From Synechococcales cyanobacterium C42_A2020_086 (lineage in GTDB: Bacteria > Cyanobacteriota > Cyanobacteriia > Elainellales > Elainellaceae), in the NCBI GenBank assembly GCA_015272325.1, contig JACYLU010000017.1, positions 62,001 to 126,000 on the forward strand: a stretch of DNA of 64,000 nt, in the 5' to 3' direction. The position numbers were made by a program, and so were the translations under genes. Below are positions 1-7,748 of the stretch, piece after piece. The notes below the pieces were generated by a model. The model was not told the DNA's origin. It saw only the letters and a program-made list of their open reading frames with translations, and did not search any database. The number at the start of each line of letters is the position of its first letter. Positions within the stretch are counted from its first letter, which is position 1.

Positions 1-564
1 GGACTGAACATAGACTTGGGCGAGCTTCTCCAACACAAGCTGCACCCGCTGCGGATCGTCATCCCGGTAGCGCACATCCACCGTGTGGTCAGGATTGACT
101 CGAATTCGCAGCTTTTGAGTCAGGGTTTGGTAATCTAAGTCCGATAGGTGGGGGCGCAGTTGCTCTAGAGTCGGATCGATAAACCTTGGGCTTTTCAGGA
201 TCTTGGCTTGGACTTCGGGGGAAGGCAGGTCAATGCGCTGATTCATGTCTTGAATTTGCGGCTGCGGAATTGCCGGCTCTGTAGCGGTTTCAGAGGCGGT
301 TTCGGAGGCAGCAGGCGCAATGGCTAACTGAAATTTTCCTTCGTATTCGGGAGCTTGGCTGATCACCGTGGCAGTGACGCCCGTCGTTACTACAACGGCT
401 ACACCGGCAACCACGCCCACTCGCCGCTGCATTCCAGGCAAATAGGAGGTTTTCACCGCTCTCTCCCTGTCTGGTTCTGGAGGCTCAGGAGGGGTTGCGG
501 CATCAACAGGCTGCAATTGACCTTCCTGGGTCAGTGGCAGGGTAGCGAGAGTAGCCTCGATCAT
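1..564 (-). CDS. Wzz/GumC-like polysaccharide chain-length or BY-kinase-type membrane protein, 5' part only
   Basis: The first 188 codons of a gene that runs off the left edge. The ATG at 564 follows AGGAGG with about 8 nt spacing. The product opens with about 35 hydrophilic, proline/acid-rich residues. A hydrophobic segment of about 20 residues follows (VGVVAGVAVVVTTGVTATVI), then YEGKFQLAIAPA. That order (cytoplasmic N-tail, first TM, then a YEgxxqLlvep-like strand) is typical of Wzz domains in exopolysaccharide export proteins and BY-kinases. The following PSPEVQAKILKSPRFIDP and LRIRVNPDHTVDVRYRDDDP segments fit the periplasmic part. The kinase domain, if there is one, lies outside the window, so co-polymerase and tyrosine kinase cannot be told apart. 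Confidence 0.65.
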   Translation of the reverse strand, partial: MIEATLATLPLTQEGQLQPVDAATPPEPPEPDRERAVKTSYLPGMQRRVGVVAGVAVVVTTGVTATVISQAPEYEGKFQLAIAPAASETASETATEPAIPQPQIQDMNQRIDLPSPEVQAKILKSPRFIDPTLEQLRPHLSDLDYQTLTQKLRIRVNPDHTVDVRYRDDDPQRVQLVLEKLAQVYVQS

Positions 565-789
565 GGCCAAGATCCTCCTATGCACTCACCTATGCATTTC
601 ACAGCACGCGAACCAAGACGTTGAGCGTTTAACTCTTGGTTTGACCGTTGTGTGACCGTCAGCTCAACCATCTTCAACGCTCTACACCCATAGGTCTGGT
701 TCACCCATAAACTTATTACGCTGTCAGGGAGAAGGATCAGGAAAGAAGGTCGATTGAATCGGTGATTGCGCAGCTTCGGTTGTCTGCAG

Positions 790-2136
790 TTAGCTGACGT
801 TCACCGCAGAAGACAAATTCACCAGCCAGCGCACCGTTTGAGGAAAGGCGATCACCAGCAGCAGCACGGCAACCTGCAGCACCATGAAGGGTAAGGCACT
901 TTTGTGAATATCAATGGTTTGCACCTCTTTGGGGGCAACGCTCTGCAAATAAAACAGCGAAAATCCTACCGGCGGCGAAATGAATGCGGTTTGCAGATTA
1001 ATCGCCATCACTACACCAAACCAGACCATATCGATGCCCAGAGCTTGAGCAGCAGGGACAAATAGCGGCATGGCAATGAAGCAAATTTCCACAAACTCCA
1101 GGAATATACCCAGCAGAAAAATGGCGATATTGCTGACAATCAGAAAGCTGAGGGTGCCGCCCGGCAAATTCACTAGTAGGTTGGTAATCAACGTTTTGCC
1201 CCCTAGCGCATCAAACACAAGGCTAAAGAAGGCTGAACAGAACAAAATCATGATCACTAGCGCGGTGACCGTAGCGGTGGCGTGGGCGGCATCCCAGAGT
1301 AAATTCCAGGTGAGGCGACGGTTGAGAGCCGCCAGCAAACAGGCTCCCACGGCTCCCACAGCTCCGGCTTCCGTAGGAGTAGCAACGCCGAAGAAGATAC
1401 TGCCTAGCACCGCCACAATGAGCAGCAGCGGTGGGATCACGGCTTGCATTACCTGCCGCATTAGAGCCACGCCGCTCAAGGTTCGCCGATCGATTGGCAG
1501 CGCGGGTGCCACATCGGGTCTCACGAGCGCCAGAACGAGCACATACAGAGCATAGGAACCGGCTAGCATCAAGCCTGGGATCAGCGCCCCTAGAAACAAG
1601 TCGCCTACGGAAACGCCAATCTGATCGCTCAACACCACCAGCACCAAGCTCGGCGGAATCAGCTGCGCCAGAGTACCCGCAGCGACAATGATACCCGTGG
1701 CCAGCTTCGTGTCGTAGCCGTAGCGCAGCATGATCGGCAGCGACAGCATTCCCATCATGATCACGGTGGCAGCAACAACGCCAGTGGTGGCGGCCAGCAG
1801 TGTACCCACAATCACCACAGCCAGAGCGACTCCTCCCCGCAGCGGCCCCATGAGGATGCCGATGGTTTCCAGCAATTCCTCCGCTAGCCCAGATTTCTCA
1901 AACACGGCTCCTAAAAAAATGAAGTAGGGAATCGCTAGCAGAGTAAAATTGGACATTGTGCCGAACCAAATATTGGAAAGCAGCAGTAGCCGGTTTAGAT
2001 CAAAAGCACCAACGGTCAGCCCAATCAATCCAAATATGATTGCAGTTCCAGCGAAAGAAAAGGCTACAGGATAGCCGGTCATCAAGATGAGCAGAAAGCC
2101 AACGAACATGGCGATAGCTAACCATTCATAGCCCAT
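790..2136 (-). CDS. dctM: TRAP transporter large permease subunit (DctM family)
   Basis: A 448-residue, highly hydrophobic protein with about 12 membrane segments, the usual length for the DctM/large TRAP permease. It carries the family's N-terminal segment ([18 protein letters not shown]-like) and the conserved [16 protein letters not shown] and [13 protein letters not shown] motifs. DctM forms the transport channel of tripartite ATP-independent periplasmic transporters, which take up carboxylates and similar solutes using a sodium gradient. It lies downstream of the small subunit in the same direction, 89 bp apart, so the two are probably co-transcribed. The substrate cannot be read from the sequence. 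The periplasmic binding protein that normally completes the system is not in the window. Confidence 0.92.
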   Translation of the reverse strand: MGYEWLAIAMFVGFLLILMTGYPVAFSFAGTAIIFGLIGLTVGAFDLNRLLLLSNIWFGTMSNFTLLAIPYFIFLGAVFEKSGLAEELLETIGILMGPLRGGVALAVVIVGTLLAATTGVVAATVIMMGMLSLPIMLRYGYDTKLATGIIVAAGTLAQLIPPSLVLVVLSDQIGVSVGDLFLGALIPGLMLAGSYALYVLVLALVRPDVAPALPIDRRTLSGVALMRQVMQAVIPPLLLIVAVLGSIFFGVATPTEAGAVGAVGACLLAALNRRLTWNLLWDAAHATATVTALVIMILFCSAFFSLVFDALGGKTLITNLLVNLPGGTLSFLIVSNIAIFLLGIFLEFVEICFIAMPLFVPAAQALGIDMVWFGVVMAINLQTAFISPPVGFSLFYLQSVAPKEVQTIDIHKSALPFMVLQVAVLLLVIAFPQTVRWLVNLSSAVNVS

Positions 2137-2225
2137 ATATTAATACTCTCGTTAAAAGATTAGAATAAAATATGGAATGGAATTGTAGTATTAGAAAGAA
2201 ATAAACGAGATCCGAGTCCCCAGCC

Positions 2226-2840
2226 TTATTCAAAAGGTACCTGCTCACTATCGGCAGCCAGAGATTGCGCAACCTGGGTGTAGCCCAGAAGAATAGCGAG
2301 ATACTTAATGACTTGAGAAATTGCCTGCAGCAGCAGCAGCCCAAAGGACACGATGATCATGCTTTTGATTGGTGCTCGTGGCAAGCCGTCGGCATCGGGA
2401 GAAACTTCCCACGTTCCCCAAGAACCGTCGGGTAAACGCCCCCACGATAGCAGCACCGGATGGAATGTGACCCAGATGCCCAAAATACAGAAAGGAATCA
2501 GAAACAGTAGCGTGCCCAGCAAATCCACCCAGGCACGACGCTTAATGCTCCAGGTGCTATAGAGAAAATCCACCCGCACGTTGGCTCCATGCTTCAGGAT
2601 GTAGGCAAACCCGAAGAAAAACATGAGCGAAAACAGGTACCATTGCAGTTCAATCAGGGCATTCGACGACAGCTTCATGCCAATGAATCGCCCGATGTAG
2701 CGAGCCATCACGTTATAAAAGCCGATAGCCACGGTAAAAATCACAATCCAATTCGCGAGTTTACCCACTTGGTCGGTCATGCGGTCGATGGCTGCCGATA
2801 GCCTAAGGGCTGCCCGCATGTGAGATGGTTGTAGCCGCAT
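2226..2840 (-). CDS. dctQ: TRAP transporter small permease subunit (DctQ family)
   Basis: A 204-residue protein with four predicted membrane segments (around residues 30-50, 65-90, 105-130 and 160-185). DctQ-type features include the [19 protein letters not shown] segment and the NVRVDFLY stretch. DctQ pairs with DctM in the inner membrane. It is slightly long for the family because of a loop rich in Pro and Asp (around residues 130-155). The start at 2840 follows a GGGATAGGCGG stretch, a weak ribosome site; a Met seven codons later is an alternative. It heads a minus-strand pair with dctM. The 133 bp on the other side separate it from a divergent sodium:solute symporter. Confidence 0.88.
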   Translation of the reverse strand: MRLQPSHMRAALRLSAAIDRMTDQVGKLANWIVIFTVAIGFYNVMARYIGRFIGMKLSSNALIELQWYLFSLMFFFGFAYILKHGANVRVDFLYSTWSIKRRAWVDLLGTLLFLIPFCILGIWVTFHPVLLSWGRLPDGSWGTWEVSPDADGLPRAPIKSMIIVSFGLLLLQAISQVIKYLAILLGYTQVAQSLAADSEQVPFE

Positions 2841-2973
2841 CCGCCTATCCCCTGCTTTGCATGGTGCGCAGATGATGATACCAAATCCGCTGCGGCGAAA
2901 CGGTTAACTTGCATTGCGGTCGAGCGTTTCGCCATGTGAGAAGATGACGAAATGCCGCGTAAGGACGATCACT

Positions 2974-4773
2974 ATGCAATGGATTGATTGGCTAATCGTA
3001 ATGCTGTATCTCGTGTTCAGCATGGCGTTGGGGCTTTACCTGACGCGCAAAGCCTCTGGCAGCATGGTGGATTTTTTTGTCTCGGGGCGAGCGCTACCCT
3101 GGTGGCTCGCGGGTACCAGTATGGCTGCCACCACCTTCTCGATTGATACACCGCTGTATGTGGCCGGTATTGTCGGCAATCGCGGCATTGCTGGCAACTG
3201 GGAATGGTGGAGCTTTGGCATTGCCCACATCGTGATGATCTATGTGTTTGCCCGACTGTGGCGGCGCTCAGAGATTGTCACCGATGCTGAGCTAATCGAG
3301 TTGCGCTACGGCGGGCGCATGGCGGCGATTTTGCGGGCGACTAAAGCGTTTCTGTTTGCCGTGCCAATCAACTGTATCGGCATTGGTTACGCCATGCTGG
3401 CAATGGTGAAAGTGATTGACGCGCTGCAAATTTGGCCCAGCTTAGGCATTCCGGCAACCGATAATCTGAAGCTGTGGACCGTGGTTGGTGTCAGCGGCTT
3501 TGTGCTGATCTACTCCGGCTTTTCCGGGCTGTGGGGCGTGGTGATTACTGACTTCTTTCAGTTTTTTCTGGCGCTGATTGGGGCGTTGATTGTGGCGGTA
3601 GCAGCGGTCAATGAGCTGGGCGGCATGGGAAATGTATTGCAGCAGGCGCAGCAAGCCACCTCGATTGATGCCTTGTCCTTAGTGCCTTTCCGTGTAACCA
3701 GCAGCGGGTTGACCTGGAGTGATACAGCCGGCATTACCCTCAGTACCTTCGCCGCCTATACTTTTGTGCAGTGGTGGTCGTTTCGCCGCAGCGATGGTGG
3801 TGGAGAGTTCATTCAGCGCCTGGCCGCCGCCAAACATGAGCAAGAAGCTGAGCGAGCCGCCTGGTTTTTCAATATTCTCCATTACGTGATTCGCACTTGG
3901 CCTTGGGTGGTGGTGGCGCTGGCGGCCGTTGCCCTTTACCCTACCCTGGAGGATCGCGAGTTGGGCTACCCAAAGCTGATGCTCGATTTCCTGCCTCCGG
4001 TGTTGCTGGGGTTGGTGGTGGCGTCGCTGCTGGCGGCTTTCATGAGCACTGTTTCCACACTGATCAACTGGGGCGCGTCCTATTTAACGAACGACCTGTA
4101 TGGGCGATTTATGCGGCCGACGGCCAGCCAAGCCGAGTTAGTAGCCGCCGGACGGGTTGCCTCGGTGCTTGTCACGGCTCTAGGCGCGGTGGCTGCTTTT
4201 TATTCCCAAGACATTACCACGGTGTTTCGATTGGTGATTGCCATCGGCACAGGTCCTGGATTGGTGCTGATTTTGCGCTGGTTTTGGTGGCGGGTCAATG
4301 CCGCGGCCGAGCTGGCAGCGATGCTGGCAGGTTTTTTTATCGGTCTGTTTACCAGCGTGGTGCCGCTGTTTACAATTGAGGACTTTGGTTGGCGGTTGAT
4401 AGTTACGTCGCTACTCGCGGCGGCAATTTGGCTGACGGTGATGTTCTTAACCCCACCCGAGTCTGACGCTACCCTCGATGCCTTCTACTGCAAAATTCGT
4501 CCGGGTGGCCCTGGCTGGCAACGACAGCAATTGCGGACTGGGGTATTGCCGGCTCAAAATCTGGGACGGGAACTACTGAAGGTGGTGGCAGCCTGCCTGC
4601 TGCTGTTTGGTGCCATGTTCACCCTGGGCGGATTTTTGTTGCTGCAATCCTTCACGGGCTGGATATCCTTGATTGTGGCAGTGCTGGGCGGCTTCTGGCT
4701 GCGACGGCTGTCCCGGCCAGTTCCGCTGTTGCCGCGTCCAGGCTTGGGAGCACCCGACGAGCCGCCTTATTGA
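2974..4773 (+). CDS. Sodium:solute symporter family protein (SSS)
   Basis: A 599-residue LeuT-fold permease with about 13 membrane segments. The N-terminus (MQWIDWLIVMLYLVFSMALG) followed by DFFVSGRALPWWLAGTSMAA is the characteristic start of SSS proteins. The start at 2974 is preferred over one 20 codons upstream because AAGGA sits 8 nt before it and the TM1 sequence begins immediately. The segment FSIDTPLYVAGIVG corresponds to the unwound TM1-TM2 sodium/substrate region, and MSTVSTLINWGASYLTNDLY is the conserved TM8-9 block. It resembles the Na+/proline to Na+/galactose branch, but the substrate is unknown. It is divergent from the TRAP genes, so the two transporters may share a control region. 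Confidence 0.88.
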   Translation: MQWIDWLIVMLYLVFSMALGLYLTRKASGSMVDFFVSGRALPWWLAGTSMAATTFSIDTPLYVAGIVGNRGIAGNWEWWSFGIAHIVMIYVFARLWRRSEIVTDAELIELRYGGRMAAILRATKAFLFAVPINCIGIGYAMLAMVKVIDALQIWPSLGIPATDNLKLWTVVGVSGFVLIYSGFSGLWGVVITDFFQFFLALIGALIVAVAAVNELGGMGNVLQQAQQATSIDALSLVPFRVTSSGLTWSDTAGITLSTFAAYTFVQWWSFRRSDGGGEFIQRLAAAKHEQEAERAAWFFNILHYVIRTWPWVVVALAAVALYPTLEDRELGYPKLMLDFLPPVLLGLVVASLLAAFMSTVSTLINWGASYLTNDLYGRFMRPTASQAELVAAGRVASVLVTALGAVAAFYSQDITTVFRLVIAIGTGPGLVLILRWFWWRVNAAAELAAMLAGFFIGLFTSVVPLFTIEDFGWRLIVTSLLAAAIWLTVMFLTPPESDATLDAFYCKIRPGGPGWQRQQLRTGVLPAQNLGRELLKVVAACLLLFGAMFTLGGFLLLQSFTGWISLIVAVLGGFWLRRLSRPVPLLPRPGLGAPDEPPY

Positions 4774-4942
4774 ATCCTGCCTGTTCTGAGCCAGCATCTG
4801 CATGCTTGAACTTCACCGGGATGTCTAACCACTCCTAGCCCCCACTTCTAGCCCAATGAGGCTTGGGCACCACCGATGTGCAATAAAGCAGAATTTCGCT
4901 AGGGTAGAGGATGAACGATATGGGGGAATCGGTTTGCGGCAT

Positions 4943-5833
4943 ATGCGGCCTATGGCAGGGTGGAGTGTGATCACGTTTTATAAATTTGTGACGTTGTCAG
5001 AGTTACCCGCTCTGCAAGCGCGACTACTCGATCATTGCGCTACCCACGGCATCAAAGGCACGATTTTGCTGGCGACCGAAGGCATCAACGGGACGCTAGC
5101 CGGTTCCCCAGAAGCAATTGAGGTGACGATCGAGTATCTACGCAGCGTGTCGCAATTCGCGGATCTAGAATTCAAGCGCTCCCAGACAGAGGTGATGCCG
5201 TTCCAACGGCTGAAGGTGCGGATCAAGCCGGAGATCGTCACCTTGGGACGCCCCGAAGCCGATCCCAGTCAACGAGTGGGCATCTATGTTGAGCCGCAGG
5301 ACTGGAATGCTCTAATTTTAGACCCCGAGGTGCTGGTAATCGACACCCGCAACCAGTATGAGGTGACGATTGGTAGCTTCCAGGGAGCTGTTAATCCTGG
5401 CACTGACTCCTTTCGCCAGTTTCCCGAGTATGTGCAGCAGCACCTCGACCCCAACCAGCACAAAAAGATCGCAATGTTCTGCACCGGTGGCATTCGCTGC
5501 GAGAAAGCCTCTGCCTTTCTGCTGACGCAAGGCTTTCAGGAGGTGTATCACCTTAAGGGCGGCATCCTGAAATACCTGGAGACGGTTCCGGCCGAGTCGA
5601 GCCTCTGGCAGGGCGAATGCTTTGTCTTTGACGAGCGGGTTGCCGTGCAGCAGGGGCTAGAGCCAGGAACCTACGAGATGTGCCTCAGTTGCGGCCGTCC
5701 GATTTCTGAAGCTGACAAAGCCTCTCCGGCTTACGAAGCCGGTATCTCCTGTCCCTACTGCGTCGAGAACCTTACCCCGGAAAAACGCCGCCGCCAACTC
5801 GCCCGACAGCAGCTCCGTGAAACCCAGCGTTAA
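4943..5833 (+). CDS. trhO: tRNA uridine(34) hydroxylase TrhO, rhodanese family
   Basis: About 296 residues from the Met at 4943. TrhO installs the hydroxyl of 5-hydroxyuridine at the wobble base of tRNAs, using O2. The N-terminal ferredoxin-like half holds GIKGTILLATEGINGTLAG. The rhodanese half holds IDTRNQYEVTIGSF and the active-site loop MFCTGGIRCEKA with its Cys. A C-terminal zinc-finger-like part has CLSCGRP and CPYC pairs. Several in-frame starts exist; 4943 and 4952 sit just before the conserved VITFYKFV and give the usual family length, while the farther start at 4856 adds 29 unconserved residues. No clear ribosome site decides between them. Confidence 0.93.
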   Translation: MRPMAGWSVITFYKFVTLSELPALQARLLDHCATHGIKGTILLATEGINGTLAGSPEAIEVTIEYLRSVSQFADLEFKRSQTEVMPFQRLKVRIKPEIVTLGRPEADPSQRVGIYVEPQDWNALILDPEVLVIDTRNQYEVTIGSFQGAVNPGTDSFRQFPEYVQQHLDPNQHKKIAMFCTGGIRCEKASAFLLTQGFQEVYHLKGGILKYLETVPAESSLWQGECFVFDERVAVQQGLEPGTYEMCLSCGRPISEADKASPAYEAGISCPYCVENLTPEKRRRQLARQQLRETQR

Positions 5834-6072
5834 CTGAGTCGGGGCGAATTGATCATGCAAGCGGGCAGCCTCCAGGCTAAAGCCATGAGATTTGAGATCC
5901 AAAAACGATTCCTCTACCTGAAACCTCAGACGATATTGGGCAAAGGTTGGCACATTTGTGGGTTCATCACTGACAATCACCCAATTCTCGCCACTGGGCT
6001 TATCATGGGCAAACGCCAGCTAAACTCTACGACCAGATTGGTGCTCCGGCTCAAAGACATGAGATTTGAGAT
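5834..6072 (-). pseudogene. IS4-type transposase C-terminal remnant
   Basis: The conceptual minus-strand frame reads LKSHVFEPEHQSGRRV, stop, LAFAHDKPSGENW, VIVSDEPTNVPTFAQ, YRLRFQVEESFLDLKSHGF, SLEAARLHDQFAPTQL. The stretch YRLRFQVEESFLDLK fits the Y-x2-R-x3-E-x6-K signature of IS4-family DDE transposases, including the catalytic Glu. An in-frame TAG interrupts the frame, the N-terminal two thirds are missing, and the reading frame runs into the trhO 3' end. No terminal inverted repeats were seen. This is a dead fragment. Confidence 0.7.
5885..6072. repeat. 14-bp direct repeat inside the transposase remnant
   Basis: ATGAGATTTGAGAT occurs at 5885-5898 and again at 6059-6072, 174 bp apart. On the minus strand both copies encode LKSH (LKSHGF and LKSHVF). 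The second copy lies exactly at the junction with the next, oppositely oriented transposase fragment. It may be a rearrangement scar. Confidence 0.7.
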
Positions 6073-6270
6073 TGGTATCACCTGGTCGAGACCTTGGGCA
6101 AGGTGGGTGGCTCACCGCATTGCTTAGATGCAGTTGAACCGGGTTTGTGGCAAAGGAATGTCGAGGGTGCGATTGAGCAGTTCCAGGATTGGCAGCACGA
6201 GCGGGGCAGCATCTTTGGTGCCTATCTTCTCAAACATCCCAATTTATCTTTATCTAATTTGTATCGATGA
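6070..6270 (+). pseudogene. Second transposase remnant (ISKra4-like C-terminus)
   Basis: An open stretch without a start, immediately after an in-frame TGA. It reads DWYHLVETLGKVGGS, PHCLDAVEPGLWQRNVEGA, IEQFQDWQHERGSIFG, AYLLKHPNLSLSNLYR, stop at 6268. The DWYHLVE opening resembles the catalytic block of ISKra4-type transposases (D-W/F-Y-H), which I recall rather than could check. The 5' part is gone. It abuts the oppositely oriented IS4 fragment, so one element has inserted into or recombined with another. Confidence 0.5.
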
Positions 6271-6285
6271 CCGCACTCAGAACAC

Positions 6286-6363
6286 ACTCAGAACATATTT
6301 ATTTTGGCAGGGAAGAACGAGAATATTGAACTTCAGGTCACCCCGGATGGGGAGGTTTTATGA
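6286..6363 (+). pseudogene. DUF6888-like C-terminal fragment
   Basis: The frame reads TQNIFILAGKNENIELQVT, then PDGEVL, and ends in a TGA (6361-6363) that overlaps the next ATG by the ATGA arrangement. The NIFILAG...I.V.PDG pattern is that of the small DUF6888 proteins, which in cyanobacteria usually sit directly upstream of DUF6887. No start codon or N-terminal half can be found; the upstream sequence is transposase debris. It is probably the surviving tail of a gene cut by that insertion. Confidence 0.45.
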
Positions 6364-6545
6364 TGAGTAAGAATGAATACGGTGCTATGACTGATCAGGA
6401 GCTAAAGCAATATTTTTTAGACCACTGTGACAATAAAGCAGCTTTGCAAGCTTATTTGATTAGAGTCAACAAACGTCCGCACGAGGTCATTGCAACTGTG
6501 GACGGCCCTGATTTTGATGCCAAAGTTCAAGCAGCAATTCTATGA
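6360..6545 (+). CDS. DUF6887 family small protein
   Basis: A 61-residue protein with the family's MTDQELKQYFLDHCDNKAA core followed by a basic/turn segment (NKRPHEVIATVDGPDFD). The function is unknown. The start is either of two adjacent ATGs (6360 or 6363), preceded by GGGGAGG. It shares an ATGA overlap with the DUF6888 tail, the usual gene order of this pair, which resembles toxin-antitoxin spacing. Here the partner is truncated, so the intact DUF6887 gene may be an orphan. Confidence 0.65.
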   Translation: MMSKNEYGAMTDQELKQYFLDHCDNKAALQAYLIRVNKRPHEVIATVDGPDFDAKVQAAIL

Positions 6546-6899
6546 CAGGTCAACATGAAAGAAGACACTGGGGAATCAACGGTTTAGCAATTCAAATGTC
6601 ATAGCTTTTCTGGGTTGTGTTTTACTGTACGAAGTTGTAAAACTGTGTGCAGGAGGATTTGAAAGGTGGTTAGAAAAAATAAAACAATTTAGAAGCGCAT
6701 GATCGAGGTTAATTACTTATTCTTGTGAGATGCTTGACTAGCAAGATCTTGTTTCATTCAAAGCGTGATTAACCTCGATACCAACACCACGATCTCATTT
6801 GTAGCGGAAGGCTGTAGTTTGAAAGCGATTTGTGGGACGAATAAGATTCAGCTTCGTTGCGTCAGAATCGTGTGTTGCAGTCGTATTTCAGCTAATCGT
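6546..6899. other. Gene-free stretch with a 12-bp inverted repeat
   Basis: No convincing gene. A frame of about 46 codons ending at 6701 (RFSNSNVIAFLGCVLLYEVV, then KLCAGGFERWLEKI) looks like one membrane segment with an amphipathic tail. It has no start, and a frameshift relative to the ATG at 6543 would be needed, so it may be debris. ATCGAGGTTAAT (6702-6713) and ATTAACCTCGAT (6768-6779) are perfect inverted repeats 54 bp apart. Between them lies the 10-bp palindrome CAAGATCTTG (6742-6751). Confidence 0.5.
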
Positions 6900-7658
6900 T
6901 CAACTTGGTTGCTTCGTGTCCCGATCGTAAATTCGCCAACCAGCGCGTAGTAAACCATTCGAGCACGTACCATTGCCATACCACCGCAGCAGGCACCCCA
7001 CAAATTCAGCGGCTGTCGTTGCCGTTTTGCCGGTATTCTGTATTTGCCATCCCCGAGCGGTTTGTGGTGCGCGCCACAGGTCTAAATGCGATACGGCCGG
7101 ATCAGCATAGAAACTCTCGCTGCCGCCACCGAGTAGCGCCGAACTCCAATGGGTGAAAGCATCGTGACTCACTCGGTGAATTGGAAACGAACCCCAGAGC
7201 GGTACACCCCAGCCATCCAACGCCAGAAATGCCCGCACCTGCCCGCCCAGCCCTTGCCACATTTGAGCGGCGGCAATTGCTCCTACCACGCCGGCACTAA
7301 AGCTAATAAACAGAAGCGGCGTCTGGATTGCCTGCTGCACCTGTTGAGGATTGCAAGCTGATGCTAGCCAACGCAGTGAGTCAGGCAAAGCAGATGGTTT
7401 AGATAGTCCAGGCACTTCAGAAAATAGCGATGGGGACGAACTCAGGTAGTGGATGAGAAACGCCAAAAGATGCGGCCCCGAGTAGGGCGGCAGCCGCTCA
7501 GCCGGAAACAGGATTGCGGTCGGTCGGACGGAGAAGAAGAGGTCGAGACCGTCGAGAAAGCCTTGAGTGAGTTCAGGAGCGTGAACTCCGGGACAGATCA
7601 CAATCTGGGTGAACGTTGTGATCGGAGTGATCTGATTGGGTGCATTCGGGGGAATCAC
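6900..7658 (-). CDS. Conserved cyanobacterial protein, alpha/beta-hydrolase-like
   Basis: A 252-residue soluble protein from a GTG start. It begins with a short hydrophobic strand (TQIVICPGVHAPELTQGFL) and has a central strand-turn-helix, LLFISFSAGVVGAIAAA, that looks like the nucleophile elbow of alpha/beta hydrolases (S-F-S-A-G), with downstream Asp and His candidates (ALDGWGVP, SHDAFTHW). I know this kind of protein as a conserved hypothetical in cyanobacteria; the enzymatic role is an inference from the elbow only. It is divergent from the DUF3352 gene, with 90 bp between. Confidence 0.7.
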   Translation of the reverse strand: MIPPNAPNQITPITTFTQIVICPGVHAPELTQGFLDGLDLFFSVRPTAILFPAERLPPYSGPHLLAFLIHYLSSSPSLFSEVPGLSKPSALPDSLRWLASACNPQQVQQAIQTPLLFISFSAGVVGAIAAAQMWQGLGGQVRAFLALDGWGVPLWGSFPIHRVSHDAFTHWSSALLGGGSESFYADPAVSHLDLWRAPQTARGWQIQNTGKTATTAAEFVGCLLRWYGNGTCSNGLLRAGWRIYDRDTKQPS

Positions 7659-7748
7659 GGGGCAAATTCGCGGGGAGGGGCGCTTCCCAGTCTAAACTGA
7701 AGGGGATAGCACTCTGGGTGCTGGCTCGGTTTTGTTACGGGTCTTGTC

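Noticed and set aside
5849-6127. 92-codon plus-strand frame
   Set aside because: It is the antisense of the IS4-type transposase remnant, whose Y-x2-R-x3-E-x6-K signature shows which strand is real.
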